This document shows, piece by piece, positions 1 to 12,635 of a DNA stretch of 64,000 nucleotides. How positions within the stretch are numbered: the first letter of the stretch is position 1; each line of letters starts with the position of its first letter. The position numbers and the translations under genes are program-made. The stretch is from Trichaptum fuscoviolaceum (taxonomy: Eukaryota > Basidiomycota > Agaricomycetes > Hymenochaetales > Trichaptaceae), in the NCBI GenBank assembly GCA_910574455.1, contig CAJSYZ010000004.1:3039528-3103527 (forward strand). Direction: 5' to 3'. A model generated the notes under the pieces. The model made no database searches. It saw nothing but the letters and a program-made list of their open reading frames with translations, and was not told where the DNA came from.

Positions 1-326
1 TGGGTCGATAGGAGAGTAGGACGGCTTCCGCGACAGCGATGCTGAGAGAGGCCGTGGCGAACGATGTAGGATAGTTTCGAGGCTCTGCAGCTGCGCCTGC
101 TGGTGTCGGATGGTGTGCTTAAGGCTTGACATCTGGTTCCTAACGGACACTAGGTAATAGGTGGCTTAAGGCAGCTGACGTGTGCGAGAAAAAGAGAAAG
201 CAACGTACCAGAGTCATCTAACGAGATATTTGTGATGTTGATTGAGCGTACAGAAGCACGAGAAGAGGCCCTGGAATGAGTTCGGGAGCTTGGTCGAATG
301 GGTGATGTGTCTCGCACAGCAGACAT
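1..326 (-). CDS. 5' end of an unknown coiled-coil protein (partial)
   Basis: Only the start of this gene is in the window; it runs off the left edge. Exon 1 is 326-209 and encodes a Ser/Arg-rich N-terminus (MSAVRDTSPIRPSS...). A GT-AG intron (208-150) joins it in frame to exon 2 (149-1), which reads as a Gln/Leu-rich helix (NQMSSLKHTIRHQQAQLQS) followed by a Ser/Pro-rich stretch. The acceptor at 150 was chosen because it is the only nearby AG that keeps this helix open. An in-frame upstream ATG at 389 would add 21 residues, so the start is uncertain. The family is not recognisable from about 80 residues. Confidence 0.55.
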
Positions 327-694
327 GGTAGAATAAAGGTCAAACGATATGTAAAAGAGAGTAGTATTGAGGTGGGCTAGGAGGGCCAAGAAGCATCAGA
401 ATACTTTAGCAGAATATGAGCATCTAAATTCTCGAGGTCGTGGAAGACACACTGAGCTGGATGTATATGGTCTTATGGTTTGTACAAGCACTTCCCGTCA
501 GCTCGATTTTGTGAACATAATGTGTCAAGCACACGGCGTTACGTGACAGCTCGCGTCTGAAATCTGTGACAGACCGTGCCAGATGGTAATTAGGTCCGGC
601 ACAAATAGTATGTAAAGGAAAACGCCGCGGGATGCATGAAATATCATTCTCAAGTACACCATAGAGTAGGAAATAACGATCTAATATATCCGAA
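327..694. other. Intergenic, downstream of NUP53 and upstream of the partial gene
   Basis: Contains the 3' flank of NUP53 and the promoter region of the partial minus-strand gene. Short ORFs on both strands lack codon structure, splice support or recognisable protein. I see no RNA gene or repeat. Confidence 0.5.
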
Positions 695-2120
695 TCACCA
701 TCCAAAAATAAGGTCCGAAACTTGGCCCAATACGCCCTTTGCTGGAGAGCCATTCACGGCAGCTGAATTTTGGAGTTTGTTTGGGATAGTCTTCAGACCA
801 TCATTTGAGCCCGGTTTCTTGAATGCAGTAGCAGAAGGCGCAAGTCTAATTGGTGTTCCTATCGACGAGGCTGGCTCATGCTGCGATGCATTGTATCGCT
901 GAAGCTGCTGAAAGGCTGGATCGGGTGAAACATCCATGTCCGCTGAGGTATGTTGTACATCCGGCGTCTGTACAGGTGAAAACGAAGAGAACGGTCTTGC
1001 GCCAGAGCCTAATATCTGCTCCGCCAATTGAGGATCCTGTATATGATCGTCAATTGATACTTCCCGCTTTGTGTAAATTTGCTCGTGACTTACAGCCCAC
1101 TTGACTCCTACCATCCACCGCCCGCCGTCACCGCTGATGATCTCACCGTTCTTCTTCCAGGCCCTTGCTGCCTCCCATGGTTGCCTATAACCTATCTTGA
1201 AAGCATTCTCCACATCTGCGCTAGCTTCGGGTTCGGTCGTACCACTCTCGGCTAGAGACTGGAAATGAACTGCAGTAGCAGAATATCTGGACGAAGGATA
1301 ACCGAATACAATAACGTATAAAGGCTGGTGTGCTGTTGTGGGAGGGGAAGGCGCATTACGAGACGTATCGGCTTTGCTGGGAGTTGAGTAGATGTTCTGC
1401 TTGAAAATAAGCTTAATCACCTGATTCTTGAGAGTAATGATTGATACTTACTTGGGACCGTAGCCTGTAGGATTCTGCATGGACGTCATTGACAATATCT
1501 GTCACTGAGGAGGAGGGAGGGCCATCCTCTTCATCAAGGTTTTCGTGTCGATGATGTCTACATGAGAAGAAGTCAGCGTACTGGTCCAGATAGTCGCGAG
1601 TTTTGAGGCCTTCCTACTTTGTTGTTTCGAACATGGATTCGGTTCCGAAATCTGAAGTAGCACTTCGTGCAAAGGCAGGGTTCATCTTTGCGCGAACTGG
1701 GATAACATGGGTTTCTTCGTTACGAGCAACTGGCTGTGGGTTCTTTTGCGAGGTCAGACTACACCTTTGGGGCTCAACGTTGGTATGCGTACCTGGTTCT
1801 GGGCTAGGGACTAAAGGTGCATGAGCTAGCTGGACCGAGACTGCAGTAATTGTGCTACGAACAAGGAGATAACCAGGCTGATATTGGGGTCTAGATGGGG
1901 TCATAGACTCGTTGAGCGGATTGCCTACGCCAAACGCAGAAGACGTGTTTGAGGGCGCGTTCGTTGAATACGCGTAGGATGGCATGTTCATATTTCCGTG
2001 GCCGCTGCTGGCGAGGCCGTGAGTGTTTGGTTGAGGGGACCCAAGCACATTTCTCGACCTCTCACTTGCACTCCCTGGGTTGAGAGGCGAGGAGTAAGTG
2101 TGCGATGCATAGGCAGACAT
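695..2120 (-). CDS. NUP53: Nucleoporin NUP53/NUP35 (MPPN-type RRM)
   Basis: Nuclear pore scaffold subunit, 418 residues. Exons: 2120-1618, 1557-1452, 1399-1094, 1036-695. The N-terminus is Ser/Asn/Pro-rich and includes MNPAFARSATSDFGTESMF, a motif typical of the family. The MPPN fold follows, with PLYVIVFGYP (the RNP-like first strand), the helix ENAFKIGY and GGRWMVGVKWA. The last residues, VSDLIFGW, match the C-terminal amphipathic, membrane-binding helix of Nup53/Nup35. An apparent in-frame TAG just after MFETTK is the start of a 60-nt intron (gtagga...catgtag) with a good gctgac branch site, so the gene is intact. The third intron (1093-1037, 57 nt) is a multiple of three and has no stop; it was removed because this joins KWA to DPQ as in the family. 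In yeast and animals Nup53/35 binds Ndc1, which is also encoded here at 38.2-40.8 kb. Confidence 0.9.
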
Positions 2121-2318
2121 TGTCGGTGTCAGAAGTGTAAATAGTCTTTGTGCTTGAATTTCGCGTGACTGGTCTTTCTATCGGCGTGGGAGATTTAGGT
2201 TGAAGTTATGTCGTCGGAACGAGCGGACCGAGGAGGAAGGGAAAGTTGGGAGAGAGTCCGAGAGATGAGCAGGATCACTCATCTACCGACCGTCACACGT
2301 GTCTTGGTCTGCGATGAT

Positions 2319-2946
2319 TAATGTTGTGGGCAGAACCTGCCAGTTTTGCCGCCTGCCATTTATGCCATGGCAATTGCCATTCTGCCATTTGAGGTGTCAA
2401 AAGTAGGGGTGGCAGAACTTCAAAAATTATATACATCAGGGAGACTTCTCTCCGTGGCCTCCCACTACAAGTGACTAGAAAACAGGCTGGGCTTTGCCGG
2501 CAAGCTACTTACTACTGAATAAGGAAAGTTTTACTCCAAAAAGTAAATTTCCCTAAACAATTTCATGCAATTTCGGAGCAACAGACCCCAATACTCCCGT
2601 TATAGTAAAGGAACTTAATAAGTGTGACTTGAATGTCCTGAGTGACTGAAGGTCCTGGTAAGTTACACTTCACTTAATTTATGTATGCCTCTCATTATTC
2701 AGTTCAGAATATTAAAGTGCATCAGCCTTTGATTAGAACAATATACAAGTTCTGTGAGACAAATGGCAGTGTACAAGACTTTAAGTACATAAGAAATAAT
2801 ATAAGATTCCCATAAGCAGCAATTAGCACCCCACCTGGTCTTACTGAGCACCCGTGAGAATTGCCTGGCTGGCAAAACTATGTTTTGCCATGTTCTGCCT
2901 GGCAGAGTTTTGCCAGCGGTCCAAAAGAGTTTTGCCCACAGCACTA
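2319..2946. mobile_element. Non-autonomous hAT-type element (MITE), 628 bp
   Basis: The element is bounded by terminal inverted repeats. The left end begins TAATGTTGTGGGCAGAAC; the reverse complement of the right end begins TAGTGCTGTGGGCAAAAC (15 of 18 identical). Both fit the hAT end consensus YARNG. A perfect 8-bp direct repeat, GCGATGAT, flanks it at 2311-2318 and 2947-2954, the target-site duplication size of hAT elements. Both subterminal regions are rich in TGCC/GGCA copies, as hAT transposase-binding regions often are. No transposase ORF is present, so it depends on a partner elsewhere. It lies between the divergent NUP53 and GAL7 genes and ends about 70 bp before the GAL7 start codon. 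Confidence 0.88.
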
Positions 2947-3024
2947 GCGATGATCATGCTCGACATACTTAAGCACCGATAGTCGCAATGTAGCCAGCAA
3001 ATACTCTTTCTCTCTCCCCATAGC

Positions 3025-4396
<1,372 letters not shown>

Positions 4397-4495
4397 GGGT
4401 AGATTATCACTGGTATGATCATCGTAGATCGTAAACAGCCTTGTAACGAATCAAAGAGGAATAAATTAATGCGCGAAGCAAAGACTTGTGTACAA

Positions 4496-5563
4496 TCAGT
4501 CTACTTTTATCTTACTCGGTGCCTTCCACCTTCCCAGAAGTTGATTGGCACGGAGCACTAGGAGATCCCTAAACATAAGCATAGAGTCCCTCAGCAGCCT
4601 CAGCTTGCTCTCAGGCACCTCCGTCCACGTTATAGGCACTTCTTCGACAGGAATCCCAATCTGCTTCGCCAGCAGAAGGAGCTCAACATCAAATATCCAT
4701 CCCTTCAAGTGCTGGAACGGGAAGATGGCGACAGCAGCATCGCGCGTGAAGAGTTTAAAGCCACATTGTGTGTCGCGAATGTGCCCGACGCCGACAATGC
4801 GGAGCGTTAGGTGCAAGGCATACATGGCCATGTTGCGAAGGACTGAGCGCTGATACAGGTATCAGCATATACGGAACGCAAGGAATAACTTGCATACCTT
4901 CACAACAGCCTCCGTTTTGATGAGGTGGGCACGGCTCCCAATGACAACTGCAGGCCTCCCATCGGCGGTTAGTTCGTCCATCTTGTTCCATAGCAGCTCA
5001 AGGTCCTCGAAGCGACTCGCCCCATCTGCGTCCACCATCAGCAGCCGCCTTCCTCTCCCATGGAGCATGCCATGTCGGACAGCACCGCCCTTGCCCAGGT
5101 TCGCCTCCAGCGTGACGACACGTATGTCCCATTGCCCGTACTCACGCGCGAGGTCCAACGCAAAGTCGCTCGTGCCGTCGGTGGACCCGTCATCCACGAT
5201 GATGAACTCGCACGTCCTCTTCCTGTGCTCGGGCTTGGATAGGTGGTCGAGCGTGGTTTTCAACATCGACGGGAGCCGGGGCACCTCATTGAACGCAGGG
5301 ATGACGACACTCAGGTCGATCGTCCCCCGGGACGTTTTGAGGTCTGGGAGGTCCTTAGCGACTTTTGGTGATTTTGCAGACCAGTATTTTCGCTCCGACG
5401 GCCTTGTAATGATTGGAGAGGGGGACAGCAGTACTAGACAGCCATAAATCTGTGTGTGTACTTAAGCGAACGAATGCACGGCTGTTAATTGACTTCGACG
5501 CACGAAGGATAAGAAGGTGAGGAAAGCTATTGCGCCAGCCAGCCAGACATTAGTCTCGGACAT
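4496..5563 (-). CDS. ALG5: Dolichyl-phosphate beta-glucosyltransferase (ALG5)
   Basis: Makes dolichyl-phosphate-glucose from UDP-glucose at the ER membrane for N-glycan assembly. 321 residues; exons 5563-5504, 5449-4898, 4849-4496. Exon 1 (MSETNVWLAGAIAFLTFLSF) joins IYGCLVLLSPSP to complete an N-terminal signal anchor; the 54-nt intron has a GTGCGT donor and a CACAG acceptor. The GT2 domain follows: LSVVIPAFNE, FIIVDDGSTDGT, GKGGAVRHGM, and LLMVDADGASRFEDLE with the DxD metal site. RDTQCGFKLFTRDAA near the C-terminus is diagnostic of the ALG5/DPM1 branch. The length is close to yeast (334) and human (324) ALG5. Confidence 0.95.
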
Positions 5564-5808
5564 CAATGAACGAGTGAATAGAGGTGAACGAAAACTGTCG
5601 ACCAAGCACAGCGCTAGCCAGCTCAGAGATTCCAGTCAATGGTGAAGAGCATAAGTGTTGATGGCCGTTATTACTATCGCTGTCACACGTTCTCAAATGA
5701 TACGTGTCCTGACTCGGAGGCTGTGCCACTGCACTCATAAGAGTGGTTTCGATTGCATAACTTTTACAAAACATCCTACATACAACTTGAAACAGAAATC
5801 CGCTATAT

Positions 5809-8800
5809 CTAGAACATGGTCGCGATACATTTACGTGAAATGTCCCCTTCCTGTCTACAGTCCTTGGAAAAGGTAGATAAGTTAAAGATAAAAATAGGTT
5901 TGCGGTCGGCGACACCTCGTTCAAGTACACCTAACTTCTCAACATATTGAGGTATCTGTGCTTTTTCGACTAATATGATTCCACGTTTCTTGTTATGCAT
6001 AGAGCCTGTTCGTAGTTGTCGTCTATTCTGTTGTTCGGTCCACCCGCAAGCGGTGAGGAACGCAGCAAATGAATGAACTGCATTAGCTGCAATTGACTGA
6101 GCAACGGACTCGTCACGAAACTCCATTGACCGAGGGTCGGATAACCAGATCCAAGAATCCTCCAGGAATTCTGCAGAGGTATGGCGGATCTTCTCCTCGT
6201 CCTGCGGTGGGATTTGATCTTGATTCCTCTCTTCGGCTCCCTCTTTGGCATCAGAGAGAAGATGTGGCTGAATGTTCTCAATCGGAACGAGTGGCTTGCC
6301 AGGTATATTGCGCATTGGGCTTTTCGCTGCTATGCATATCATATCTCCAGAATTCCCTTCATGGTTTTCCTTTCTCGACTTCTTCCTAGATGATGCAGCG
6401 CTCTTCTTATCGACTCCAGCCCCTGAACCCTGACCTGCGTGTTCTTCCGATTCAAATGCGTCCACGGCTTTGCGCTTCTGCGTGCTCATGGCTTTATACC
6501 AAACTTCATCCCACCAGTTATCCTGTTCTTCGCAAGGCGCGTTCTTGCCGATGGTGGCTAATGCTATACGTTCGAGCTCGTCCAAGTGAATCCCTGATGG
6601 ATATGTTGATATGTCAGCGAACGCAATTTTAAACCTAAATCCTGAGCTTGCCTTCCGTCCAGCTTCGGTCGGCTTCCCGATACATCTTGCTTACTCTCGG
6701 AAACCTCAACTGATAAGGCTGGAGATTGTTGTTAGCAAATAATTAAACATGGCGAACTCACTCGCACCTCTCCATCAGAAGATTTGGTGAACCCAGCACC
6801 ATACAGATCAGCAAGCAGAGGCTTTCTGAGGTAAACGGCAGGAGGTTTGACGTCTGCATGCAGAGTTACACTATATGGAAGCTGTTTCGCGAGAGGACTT
6901 GAGTCAATATCTGTATAAAACAGAAGCATCATTTGGCTTACCTCCTCTTCATTCTGCATCGGTGACGACGATTTGATGAGGAAGTTGAGCTCCTCCAACT
7001 TGTCACGGCTAAGTCCGTACGAGACAGTAAAGTAAACCTCCAAGTGCGGCTTAGAGCACGATGAGGCGTTATTGTCTGGCTTGTTGTTGAATATTCCGAC
7101 GTAGAACGTCGTGTAAACAGAGGAGGGTACTAAAAGTAAATCAATATACATATTCTGAGATGATGGGAAGAGAAACTAACCCCGGAGTTCTCTGCCTCGA
7201 TCCTTGTCCCAGATTGCCCCAATGATTGCAACGTCCACAGAGTCTCCGTGGCCTGGGATGTAGTCTTTTTTAACCTTTTCGTCACGAGTCAATTGTGATT
7301 ACTTCTGTGATACAAAGACCCCTCACTTTTATCCAGGGCCGGCGCCAGTCGGCGTAGCTAGAGTCCGAAGCTTTGAGTACTAAGCCTTCTTCATGTTTCG
7401 CTATGCAATCAGAAAAGATAGACTGCAACTGTTTAACCGCCTTCTCCAATCCGAGCTCTTGATACGTTATCTCCTTCCGTTGAGCAATGAAGGCATACTC
7501 TTGGATTTCACCAACGTGTCTTTCTAACACTGCACGCCTTGTCGAATAAGTTTCTGAGAGAAGAGATTCACCGTTAAGGTATAATACGTCAAAGAAGACT
7601 ACGGCAAGATGCCGATCATCTTGATCTCGGTTTACTCTGAGGATTTAACATTCAGTATGCAGACGCAGAAGGTATTTTTAGACTAATACCTTGCAGTGTC
7701 CCGAACACGACTTCCCCGTACGCCATATGCAGTCGTCTCTATGAGTTCTCGAATGCGCCAAAATTCTGGCCAATTCTCAACAAGTTAGTAGGAGACCGAT
7801 CTTAATCGACATCACATACCATCGACGCCAGCTCCTTTTTCGAATGCTACCATCTCTGCTTCAAGGATGATCGATGTTATATGACCCCGCGGGGCATGCG
7901 GATGCCGTTTCCGCAGAACGGTGTTTTTCTTTTTCGGAGAAAGACCCAGTGCTTCACATATGATCCTGAACACTCATTGTCAGCAGATTGTATCCCTGTA
8001 ACCAATCCACGTACCAGTGTGTCGCAAATCTATCCCAAGTGGATTCTCTTCTGCTCTTACTGAATATTTTGATGCGGGTTTCATTCTGTGCATCGACCTC
8101 GACATGAATCTGCATACTAGTGGATCCAAATATATTTAGCGATTCTTCGTCACATCACGAAAAGCTTATCTATACCGTTCACCGTCATATTTGGTCTCTG
8201 CCCATATAGATGAGGTCGGTTTAAATTGCTGGAGAGCATGCAAACACCCTTGTCCTTTGGCACATTTGGGGATCTAGTAAGGATGATAAGCACAAGGGAC
8301 ATAAACACAAGCTTTCCATGGGGAAGGTGGATGGTTCCGGCGCACCTCGATTGGAACCCCAACTTGAGGCCGTATGTCGCTAGCCCCGGCAGAAAATAGG
8401 TTGATTGCGTCTTCAAGGGTTGCTTGCATTCTGTAGCACTTTCCTAAAGTACCGGAAGCATCCCAGATGCGAAACGCTTCGCTGAGAGTCAAAAGATGAA
8501 CCGCATTGCTGTTGAAGTTCTTCAATGACTGTACGCCACTTCTGGTCTTGATGGGATATATCACTGGACGAATGTCCTTTAGTATAATTTGCGTGAGAAC
8601 TGCCGCATCAAAGGCTGGCAGCGTCTGAAAGAGATCGTGGAGAATAGCTTGTCGTGATCGTTTATTTGAAGTTTGTCGCACAGATGAGGAAGAGAATGCG
8701 GATGTTGCAGCAAGTTCGTTAAGGAGGGTATCGACATCAATCATGCTAAGAGAAGTTTCGGAGTTTTGATCCTGGTTTATGAGTAAGAGATCCATGTACT

Positions 8801-9289
8801 TTACGATTCTTATGATGAAAGCATACGGTATTGACATCCGATATGATTGCTTGTACACAATCCCCCAAGCATAAAAATTGTGATTCATCGTGTGGCCACT
8901 CTAACAAATGTGCACCACGGTCTCCTTTAGCCCCAGACACTCCGAAAACTTTCAAAAGATGAGTAGCCAGTCTCGTCTCTTGCATGTCATATTTCCTTTT
9001 GCTGTCTTCTTCCGGAAACAGACATCGGAATATGGCAAGGGTTGTTCCAGGTGGTGGCCGAGGGAACTTATTTCGCAGTTCTTTTATCCACCTTGTGAGG
9101 ATCCCGAGCACTTCTGGTTCTTTGTTCGAGCGTTCAGGGCAGACGTTGTTCTTAGATTTGGGTTTTATATTCGATATAGCGCGACAAAGGGAGACAAAGC
9201 TACACAGGAAACAATGAGTATATCTTTCATTCGGCTTTGAAGCAGAATATCACTCACAAAGAAAATGAGACAGGGGTATAGTCATCCAT
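5809..9289 (-). CDS. ATP-dependent DNA ligase, LIG4-like fungal family
   Basis: Predicted nuclear ATP-dependent DNA ligase, 938 residues in 13 exons: 9289-9258, 9199-8827, 8771-8346, 8273-8176, 8116-8015, 7965-7820, 7765-7690, 7636-7327, 7274-7181, 7129-6942, 6881-6762, 6718-6652, 6593-5809. The N-terminal ligase domain has PPGTTLAIFRCLFPEED and YDMQETRLA, as in Lig4-type enzymes. Motif I is ETKYDGER, with Lys about 305 the expected adenylylated residue. Motif III lies around ILEAEMVAFEKG, then FFDVLYLNGESL, motif IV is HEEGLVLKASDSSY, and IKVKKDYIPGHGD precedes the OB fold. LRFPRVSKMYREADRSW is the C-terminal catalytic motif. The tail is basic and ends with VHSFAAFLTACGW...KRGIILVE, as in the fungal 'DNA ligase/mRNA capping enzyme' family. 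I see no BRCT repeats, so canonical LIG4 is uncertain. The intron at 6651-6594 uses a GC donor. The intron at 6941-6882 is in frame and could be retained. Confidence 0.85.
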
Positions 9290-9594
9290 TGTACATCGGT
9301 TACCTATAACGCACATATATACATGCTACAAGGGAGGGGAGGGGGAGGGATCGAACATGAGTGTCTCACATGAACCACCTCCACAAGTTGAGTCGGACAG
9401 GACCACTTAAATGATGCCGGTGTCGGAGTTTCTACGCAAAGTCACATCACGTGACAGTGTCAACCACACTCATCAATTAATGCTATTTAGGAATGAAAAA
9501 GTCGGTGCGTCGGAGTCGCGACAGCGTCTAGTATGTACAAATCAGTATTAAAGATGTCAGTGAATATCGCATCTTTCTCTAGGAGAGTGGTAGA
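9290..9594. other. Intergenic between the ligase and the MscS-like channel
   Basis: Promoter side of the ligase and 3' flank of the channel gene. Apart from the G-tract at 9332-9349, I see only AT-rich sequence and no RNA gene. Confidence 0.5.
9332..9349 (+). other. Predicted G-quadruplex motif
   Basis: Four runs of three to five G separated by single A residues (GGGAGGGGAGGGGGAGGG) fit the strictest one-nucleotide-loop quadruplex pattern. It lies 43 bp upstream of the ligase start, on the strand opposite the ligase mRNA sense. Folding or a role in expression is inference. Confidence 0.5.
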
Positions 9595-12322
9595 TCAGAA
9601 CATGCTCCTCTCCGCCCTAACTGTCGATCCAGGTACTCTGTAAACGTCGTCACGGAAATGTCCTGCATTTCCAAGTGACTCCATCGAGCCATTATACCCT
9701 TTCATGGGAACGTTCAGGGATCCGGAAGTTCTTGGTAGAGATCCCTTCGGTAAGAGAACCGGCTGGATAGGAAGAGTATACGAAATGTCCAATTCCTCCA
9801 GTACGGTTTTGAGGTTGCGCATGAATAGCGTTCGGCGTGCCCAGCGTCCTCCCCAATCCTGCCAATTTGGTCGATCTGAACGCATGTAGGTGTTAGGTAA
9901 CCTGTCAGAGAATTAAACCCCAAGAAACGTGTAGTGTACGTACGTTCCATCGCGACTATTAGCGTGATTGCATTCTGGAATTCCATCTTATCGATGTTCA
10001 CAGAGACGTTTGACCACTCTCGATTGTTTTGCTGAACGTACGATTGCAACTTACTCCGAAGCATCTCTATAGCTTCCAAAGGAGTGTCATACGCGACTGT
10101 CAGATTCGTAGACTCCCACCTGATGGACAATGAGAAAGATGAGAATACTAAGTACTGAGATATGAAAATAAAGACGCACATGGAATTGCTGCGCCGGAGA
10201 TTGTGTACAAGCTTGCTACCCGCAAGCAGCGCATTCGGAGCAATGATTTCTTGCCCATCAACACGTCGGAATGTTGTTGAGAACAACCCGAATTCTTTCA
10301 CGAAGAGGGGCTACATTTGCAATAAGTTGAAGAGCTCATTTTCAGAACAAGAATGATCCTTACTTGGTCATCAATAAGTACAAGGTCACCGACGTCGAAC
10401 ACATGGGTGGAGAAGATGAAGATAAGCTACGCAATGAGTGTTAACAGCGGAAGAGATATAATTTTTGGGAAGAAAGAAGGCTTACTGATTCGAACAAAGT
10501 CTGAGCGGAATGGCCGAAGATGAAAGAGAACCCAAGAATGATAGTCGCCAATGGCACCAAGGACGCGAGGGTGTTGCTTCTGTTGAATATAAGGAGACAA
10601 ACAAAAATAATGCCTACAAGGGCAAGGCAGACTAGCACTGCATCTAATTTCGCGACAGCGCTACCAACATCCTTGTCAAGAGTGAATATAGCTATGCGTC
10701 TGAGCGCAAACAAGTACAGACCTTTAAACTGGCTATAAGAGCTTTGCGCTCCCGGTATATTCGCTGAACCGCTTCTCTCATCTCCTTCTTAGTTAGATCG
10801 CCGTTGTTGTCTTTATCGAATACGGCAAAGGCAGCCGACTGTAAATGTCAGGAAATCAGTTTTGCAGGTATTCCAACATAGTATACTAAAGGACTCACAG
10901 CTTCAGCAGTAGATTTGAAGTATGGGTAGAAGTCTGCATAGTATAAGAATCAACGCCTTCTACTAAAATGATAATGACTTCACCTTCGACGATTAGATGT
11001 TTTCGGGGAGGGTAGACATTGTTTAGGGAGGAGAATAATTGCTTTGCCAGGCGTCTCGCAGAGTGCAGCCCAGTAATCTCGCCACCTCTATTAAATTTAC
11101 TGTCTTTTAGGGCCACTTGACCGATGGCACCTCCCAGTTGATCGACTATCATAGCTGCGACAGCCTTTCGGCGTCTTTGCTTCCTAGTGAACTTAGAATG
11201 CTTGCTTTCGACAACATCTGCCTGGCTCGCAACAGTTCCCATCTCCTTCCCTAACATATCCACGGAAGCACTTCTGGAGCCGGTCGACGTCGAAGTTCCC
11301 TTATGGCCTCTCTTCTTCCCTAAGATGTAAGGTGACTTCCGCGCCTGAGGCTGGGCAGTGGATAGTCTATCTAAGGCCTTCAAACCAAGCTTATTCTCTG
11401 CTAAACGCTCGGCCAGTGCCTTTTGATGAAAACGGATCGCAACGAAACGCAAGAACAACTTTTCCACTAGAAGAATTATGCTCGCAGCGAAAAGTGCCTG
11501 GTTTTAAAGAATTTGTGAGAGTTTTAAAGTGACGATAAAGATTACCCACTTGCATAACCCTATTCACAATCACCCAATAACTTCCGGGAGGCTTCAGAGT
11601 GCCACGGACGGCAGACAATGCGATCCAGGACCAGGCCACGTCCAATGCGAGTTTAAGCCAGCCCGATACAGCCAAAATTAACTAAGAGATGACGGCATGA
11701 GACAACAAAAAACATAGAATAGTAAACAATCATTCAAGGAGCGCACCTCAAGTTGCGTCTTGAGACTCTCAACTTGGCCATGAAACACGGTAACGATAAA
11801 TACGACAAATCTTGGGATCAAGTCAACGACGATGTATGTGATGCAGGCTGCTGCCCAGGTAATAGCCAGCCATAAAGACCATGCATGGACGTGAGGCTGA
11901 GCGACATTGCCATGAAAACGAAGCTGAAAGACCAATAAGGGTGTGATGAGGATACCGACACCAATCAGTGCAACCAAGAAAGTTCGAATGGGTCTGGCTA
12001 GTCGCATGAACAAGCTCCATAGCTTTTTGCCTCTGATAGCCTTTTGCTTGGCCTCCATTCCCCTCACACTTGTCGAATCATCCTCTGCCTCCCAATCAAA
12101 CTCATCAGAGGAGTTTGTCGCAGTATCTGAGTCGGAGTCATCTTGTGTTGCATTCGCGTAATCATGATCGTGACTAGAGTTGAAGGTGTTATTGAGCGTA
12201 ACAGATTGCGACTGGTCGGGATCTGGTTTATAGTCGTGCACTTTGATGGGCGACTCCGCCTTGGAGGAGAGAGGGGACAGTTCCAAATCTGCTGGAGAAT
12301 CTTGTCTGGTGTTCGAGCTCAT
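9595..12322 (-). CDS. EF-hand MscS-type mechanosensitive ion channel (Msy1/Msy2-like)
   Basis: Membrane channel, 736 residues in ten exons: 12322-11747, 11681-11550, 11497-10984, 10933-10899, 10838-10722, 10671-10486, 10426-10364, 10310-10180, 10119-9944, 9875-9595. An acidic Ser-rich N-terminus is followed by several hydrophobic helices (TFLVALIGVGILITPLLVF; LWLAITWAAACITYIVVDL). A basic loop follows, then one EF-hand with loop DKDNNGDLTKKE at about residues 427-438. The MscS core then begins with VLVCLALVGIIFVCLLIF and continues through FSFIFGHSAQTLFES, THVFDVGDLVLIDD and APNALLAGSKLVHNLRRS. Splicing at 9943-9876 restores AMEHRPNWQDWGGRW, a family signature. In fission yeast Msy1 and Msy2 sit in the ER and shape calcium responses to hypo-osmotic shock; the same role is inferred here. 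Confidence 0.92.
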
Positions 12323-12635
12323 CGGTCACCACCACTAGAGAATATCGATAGAGACGAGCAAGGTGGATGAGTAGAGACAGAAGGTAGTGAGAAGACGTAA
12401 GGAAGTGGAAAACAATAGATATGTTTGGCAAAGAAATGAGGGTAATGGAGAAACGAAGAAAACAAATGAAGGGCAGACACGGCAACGGCGGAAAGCACCC
12501 TGGTCAATCAATCACTTCATTTTAAACAGGGTTTGCCGTTTCAGGTGGCAGTGACATCATGCCTTTTAAAATTTCAAATCGGCAACTTGAAGAGATCTCT
12601 ACTGTCGATCTATCTATGTACACATATATGCTGTA
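12323..12635. other. Intergenic between channel and ABC transporter genes
   Basis: Holds the 5' flank of the MscS-like gene (pyrimidine-rich on the minus strand) and the 3' flank of the ABC transporter. Nothing else is recognisable. Confidence 0.5.

Noticed and set aside
1611..1620. In-frame TAG that appears to truncate NUP53
   Set aside because: It coincides with a GTAGGA donor of a 60-nt intron having a gctgac branch and catgtag acceptor; splicing restores the conserved frame, so the gene is not a pseudogene.
7881..8063. Plus-strand ORF inside the ligase gene
   Set aside because: It covers ligase exon 6 and part of a splice junction on the other strand; the ligase motifs are unambiguous.
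9341..9360. tRNA B-box-like GTTCGATCCC on the minus strand
   Set aside because: The flanking bases cannot form a T-arm stem and no A-box or acceptor stem is found at the proper distance; the match overlaps the G-rich tract.
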